Origin: Endocalyx cinctus
Lineage: Eukaryota; Ascomycota; Sordariomycetes; Amphisphaeriales; Apiosporaceae
Direction: 5' to 3'
NCBI GenBank assembly: GCA_001600455.1
Contig: BCKC01000002.1
Coordinates: 1,488,001 to 1,552,000 of the forward strand
Length of the DNA: 64,000 bases
A program made the position numbers and the translations under genes. Positions 59,248-64,000 of the stretch are shown here, in pieces. Position 1 is the first letter of the stretch. Each line of letters starts with the position of its first letter. The notes beneath the pieces are model-generated. The model had not been told where the DNA came from and ran no database searches. It saw only the letters and a list, made by a program, of their open reading frames with translations.

Positions 59248-61896
59248 TCATCTAAAAGACTTGAAGGATTTATGAGCCAACGGAGACGAAGCCGAGGCGC
59301 GAGTATTACTCAATTCGCGCCCTCTTCGCATGCTACCACCGTGCGCATGGGGCGTGCAAACGCAGAATTTGCAGATATATACTTTTGGAAGGGTCTTACG
59401 GGTGATGTTGGTGCATTTACCATGAAGCCACATCTCGCAGGATCCGCTGTTGGGATCGAAACGTTAGTCTATCGTCTTATGCCCTGTCTTATAACCATAA
59501 AAGAAAAAGGAAGAAATTTACCATTGAACCATGTAGCCGTCACCGTTGATATTACTACTGGTGGTGTTACAAACGCAGCGGATCTGGTTCCCCGTGTCCG
59601 TCGAGGATGGTGTCGGCAAGCTCCCTCCGTCCGTGAGCCTCGTCGGAGAAACGGCCGAGCTAGTGGCGGAGCTGTAAGGGCCCGAAGGGAGGAGGCGATG
59701 ACTCGTATCCAACACTGCCGCGGTGGTTCGTTTTTGTCGACCCTCGCGCACCTTGCGCAATTCGCTCGCCGCGTCGTTATTATAATCCTCATTAATATCA
59801 TGAATACCCTCGATGGCGGAAGGAGGGGCCGCGTTCATGACCGTTTCGGCCTCGCTCTCCGGGTCGTCGTCGTTGCTGTTATAGTTATAAAAGATCCCGA
59901 GGCTGCTCGCGTTCTGCTGCTCGATGCGACTCGTTTGCGCCGAGGAAGGGAAGGCGTTGTGGCTGTGGTGCTGCGATCGCCGCGATGATGTCCCCGCTAG
60001 CGAAGGCTTCTGCGGATCCGGCATGGCGAACGACGAGGTCCGGCTCGGTATCACGATGGGTTCGTCGTCCGACGAGGATGAGTCGTTATCCTCCGAAGAT
60101 TCCCAGTTACGACTCCTACTGCGTCGATCTCTTTCCGTCCGATGTCGTGACGACGAGGATCCCCCTTGCCTCGATCCTCCCAATCCAGCCTCGACGTTCG
60201 TGATAGTCGCGCGACCTCTCGAGTCCACCGTGATCTCGCATTTAACCGGTGCCCGAGTCGGCGAGCTTATCGGGACCTCAGGTATCGAATTGAGGCTCGA
60301 AAGCCGGTGGTGGTTGTTCATCTTGACCGGCGACGATCGTCCCCCAACCCTGGCACCGTGCGAAGCGGACCGGGGGTTGCCAGCATACGGCGATGGTCCC
60401 GCTCGTGTGGCGGGTGCTAGGTTTGGTAAGGTTGATGACGCCGCCCTGGCCGCGGTCTTTCTTCCCTTGCTTTCACTCAGGCTCCGGGATAATCCGGGCC
60501 TACCTGGCGTAGACTTGACGGGAGAGCTTGCGGTCACTCGTTCTATCCTCTTGCCGTTACTGGTTTCCTTGGTGCTGATTGCTCGGCGCAACTGTCCGCG
60601 CTTGGGAACCTTGGGAAGGGGAGCCGATTCCAGTTGTGATTGGGGTGGTAAAGGCTGCGGTGGTAGCGATGGCTGCGACACTGGGTCAAAACTCATCGCC
60701 GCCATGCTCGAAGAAGGTGGCCGCGTGAATAGGAGTCCGGGATCCACACCACCTTGGTTCATCATGGTGAATGAACTGTCGACCGGCGTAGCGAAAGATT
60801 GCTCGTACATGAACGAATCCGTTGTCATGCTCGTGTCGATAGTAGGCACCGGCGGCTTAGGTGCTATAGCCCGTTCTTTCCTCGGCGGAGGATTATTCTC
60901 TTGGTTTTGTTGTTGCGGTACAGCACCTGTTTCTTGAAACATCTCGTTCGACTTCCCCCAATCGAAAGAATTCATCGGCCGATGGCTCGAGACCGGAAAC
61001 ATATTTGCGCCGCTAGCGGAGAAGTCAATATCCATGTTGGTCATCTCGGGATCCCAGAACGCCGGAGCCGTAGCTGGGGCCGACAGGGGCAGTCCGAACA
61101 TGTCGGTAGGTGTTGTCATAAAACCTGACATATCTTGCTGATGTTGCGGTTGCGAGGTATCAACCACGAATGCCGGATCGAATCCATCATTTTGCATGGT
61201 GGGTGTTTGTAGTTTCGGGGCTAATCGCCTTTCGCCCTTGCGCGCAGACGGTGGTGGAGTAGCCGTCTGGGTAGTTCCCCCAACTGCGGTTCCTCGTCGA
61301 GTCTTTTTCGTAGATCGTGATTGTCGTGGTGTTGCCTCGGGGTCTGTTTCCGTCGGGCTCAAGGCGGAAAACGAAGCAGTCGTGGGAGAGGATTGGAGTC
61401 GTTTGGACGGGTCGACAGGCGGCAACGAGAGATTTGGGCTCGTCGAGAAATGGTTTACATGAGTCGCTATCTCGGCGGCGATGCTCTCGGTAGATAGGAG
61501 TCGATTATGTTTCGGTGTCGGTAGTTGCCGTGGTTGTTGGTATGGTGCGGAGACAGAGAAATCAAGAAAAGTCGCTGCTTGGCCCCCACGCAAGTTACCG
61601 GGAGTCGAGTTGAAGACAGAGTATTCCTCGGCGAACCGAGGGGTCCAACCTGACGTTTCTTCGAAGGAGGAGGCTTGGTTTGCTTTCGGTGTCTCGTACA
61701 CAGAACTTGGGAAGCCGATTGAAGTTGGGGTCTGCTTCGGGGTCGGAGGCTGGGCATTGGGTTCAGCAAAGCTGTTAAAAAAAAGAACTTTGGCGTTAGT
61801 TTGTCTCGTTTCATTAGAAGCGGGCGAGGAAGGAGGACATGTGCGTGTAGGTTAAAGAGAGACGCCGTACCTGGAAACTGGGTTCTCTTCACTCAT
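59248..61896 (-). CDS. PHD-finger protein, mostly disordered, nuclear
   Basis: Three exons on the minus strand: 61896-61871, 61771-59522 and 59446-59248, with introns of 99 and 75 bp; 824 aa. Residues 1-740 are Ser/Pro/Gln-rich and disordered, with basic patches (STKKTRRGTAVGG) and a short ordered-looking motif CEITVDSRGRATI (about residue 500). A single PHD finger lies at about 745-795. All eight zinc ligands are present in Cys4-His-Cys3 order: RCVCNTTSS, then CGSCEMWLHGKC and YICKFC. The second intron falls inside the codon of the third zinc-binding cysteine (TG|C), so correct splicing is needed for the finger. PHD fingers read histone H3 tails, methylated or not. I do not recognise a characterised orthologue. 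A chromatin-linked transcription regulator is likely. Confidence 0.87.
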
Positions 61897-62694
61897 AGCA
61901 AAGAAAGTATTTAGTGTTTAAAACCACACTGTTCACATCCCAGCATATCCTCCCGTCTGTGGAGTTTCTATGGATATTGATTATTATTATTTTTCCGTTT
62001 AAGGTGTTCTTATGACTTGTATCGTTGAGATGGAGAAAGCGGTGGAACAAACGGGCTTCTTGGAGCCGGGATATGAATCTAATACGGGTGGTCGGTGTAC
62101 TAGGTAAAGACAGAAGGATTGAAAATTCGAATGGACGAAGATTGATTTGATATCGTGATGTTCAATGTTTAAGCTTCTAATGTCATGGCATATATCACCT
62201 CAATTAGGTTGTTGAAAAGACAACCAAATAAATCAGGTTAAATCTACAACGTTTTTAACGATTAACCTGTTCCCAAGGCCAATCGTTAGTCAAACACGAC
62301 GGAGTTTCTGGACCTTGGCTTTGGAGCTGAGTTATCCCTGAACATACCAATGACAAGCCTCGTTAATATCTCAATATTTTACCTACCTTATTATAGAGGT
62401 AACCTCGGTGTTGGTTGGTTAATGAGTTTTACATAAGTAGACAAAATGAGACCGAGGACAGCGTAAGTAATGGTTTGAATAGTAAATTAGTTTTGGGAAG
62501 TTTTTGTTGGTAAATATCGACTGAATTCAAGAGAGGTCTGTGCTAACATAGTTAGTTTCTGAGAATAGAAAAGAGGTAGAAAAATAAAAAATAAAAATAA
62601 AAAAAGGTCTTGGCCAATCTTTTTTTTTTTCTTCTTATTGTTATTATTATTTTTATTTTCTACTTTCGTTTCTTTTGATCTTCGTGTATTCTCT

Positions 62695-62743
<49 letters not shown>

Positions 62744-64000
62744 ATATTATAAATTTCGGCTGGGTTGTCTAGGGTAACTTTACTTTGGTCACCTTTTAGT
62801 AAATATTTTCTTGAATCTGTTAAGTAAAAAAAAATAGCGGTAGAAAGCTACTAGGACGAAATCGAGAGTAAAAAAAAAAAGGCGTTCGTGTGAGAGTTCA
62901 AGGGAAAAGATTATTGGCTACGATGATTAGAAGCGGGATAGAGGCAGATAGGCTACCAGCGCCTAAAACTAGACTTGTATCTACTTGTATGCAGGGGAAG
63001 GATAAAAGCACATAGGGTAATCCCGGCCGTCTTATTTACGATATCGAGTAGAAACGTTTTGACTTATTATTCCCAGTTCACCGTCATTGAACGATTCTTC
63101 GTTAATTGATATACCGGAGAAATCGTTATCTCTGTGTCATAGGTCGAAGTATATTAATTAGTTTGAGCACATCAATGATTTACCCACTACTGTAAGTAAA
63201 TCCTTAGGTAGATACCTCCAGGGCTATGGATATCCCTAGTACATGGGTAAATCAAGTATGTTAGTTAGGTTAGTAGGCAATACAAGAAAACATGGTGACA
63301 TTCTTTCCTTTCTACTACTCTTTTAGTCCCCTTAATCCGAAGCCTAAGACGTTCCGCATGATAAGAATGGTAATTCTATCACGGTCGTCGCTAATACTCG
63401 AAAGTATAAGTTGGAACGCTTTAATTTGTTCGCGCCTACGAAATTGGTAGTGTTACGATGATGCTTCGACAGGCGCCAAATCCAACAAATCGAGTGATGT
63501 TTTTGTTTTTCAATCGTTATTCGTGCACGATGCGCCCGTGAAAGAGCATATCTAATCCATCAAGTATGCCGCCTAAAATAGAAGAAAAGCAACCGTGTAG
63601 CACACTCACAGATACCTAGGTGGTTGTACTACTTTTGTAGTGAATGTCGCCATGTTTAAGTTAGCTGCGTAAGGTTTTTTTTTTTTATGCAAGATTGCAG
63701 ATAGCTTGCCAGTTCTAGTGGGGCAGCTTACTGGCCAACGCAGATATTTCTTATGAACCCATGTCTATGATATGATTATGATTATAGAGACTCGTCAGGG
63801 AATTACAAAGCAGACCTCTTATAAGATATATTATATAATACGGAGTACGGAGTATACCTAAGTATTATATCTCAGATAAAAAGGAGCAGAAGAATTCTTA
63901 AGATTTAACTAAATACTGAGTTTATCGTTAAGAAGCGGTGGAAGTTGGAATTAAAACTTTGATTGGCTTAGAACCCTTTTTCTTCCTGATTAGGTAAGTG
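61897..64000. other. PHD gene promoter and right-end spacer
   Basis: A 2.1-kb AT-rich interval to the window end. It includes a (CT)n microsatellite and ACGGAGTA-type words near 63839. No supported gene is seen; the left part is the promoter of the minus-strand PHD gene. Confidence 0.5.
62698..62741. repeat. (CT)n microsatellite
   Basis: About 22 CT/TC units, with one TTT interruption near the start, about 800 bp upstream of the PHD gene start. Confidence 0.9.

Overview
The window is nuclear DNA of a filamentous ascomycete (Pezizomycotina, most likely Sordariomycetes). The evidence is short GT-AG introns (about 60-240 bp) with CTAAC-type branch sites, AT-rich homopolymer-laden spacers, and fungal-specific genes: a HET-domain protein, NTO1 and PDX1. 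I find 15 protein-coding genes, one intron-containing tRNA gene, one decayed kinase gene and one weak esterase-like relic. Exon joins were worked out by hand from splice signals and frame and are given in each entry.

Layout, left to right. At 1.9-4.7 kb, PDX1 (minus) and a TMEM223/Mrx15-like gene (plus) are divergent, and both products look mitochondrial. At 4.7-14.9 kb lies a 10 kb stretch without a convincing intact gene. Then come an STK11IP-like leucine-rich-repeat gene (14.9-17.5), a decayed kinase (18.4-19.0, minus), a HET-domain gene (19.6-21.7), and the chromatin reader NTO1 (23.1-26.9). A repeat-rich 3.6 kb spacer follows, with TAGGTA-type low-complexity DNA and a compact cluster of nested inverted repeats at 29.36-29.48 kb. 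Next are a RING/LON-domain gene (30.5-32.4), an N-terminal protein methyltransferase (33.4-34.4, minus), YPP1 (35.1-39.0, minus) divergent from RIX1 (39.7-42.2), and a WW-domain gene (43.0-43.9, minus).

The right part holds a GH16 GPI-type wall enzyme (46.2-47.4), tRNA-Val(CAC) (47.8, minus), an MCT-type MFS transporter (48.9-50.5), a secreted M14 carboxypeptidase (51.3-53.2), a Sec14-like gene (53.3-54.8, minus) divergent from MED10 (55.6-56.2), LEU2 (56.8-58.3, minus), and a PHD-finger gene (59.2-61.9, minus).

Most genes are unrelated housekeeping functions: mitochondrial metabolism, ribosome assembly, PI4-kinase recruitment, Mediator, leucine synthesis and chromatin reading. There is no sign of a biosynthetic cluster. 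The most interesting items are the multi-branched inverted-repeat element, the kinase pseudogene with TAG stops of the kind C-to-T mutation makes, an M14 carboxypeptidase with Arg at the specificity position, and several unusual gene structures (a 21-nt internal exon in LEU2, a 6-nt coding first exon in YPP1, and a phase conflict in the carboxypeptidase).
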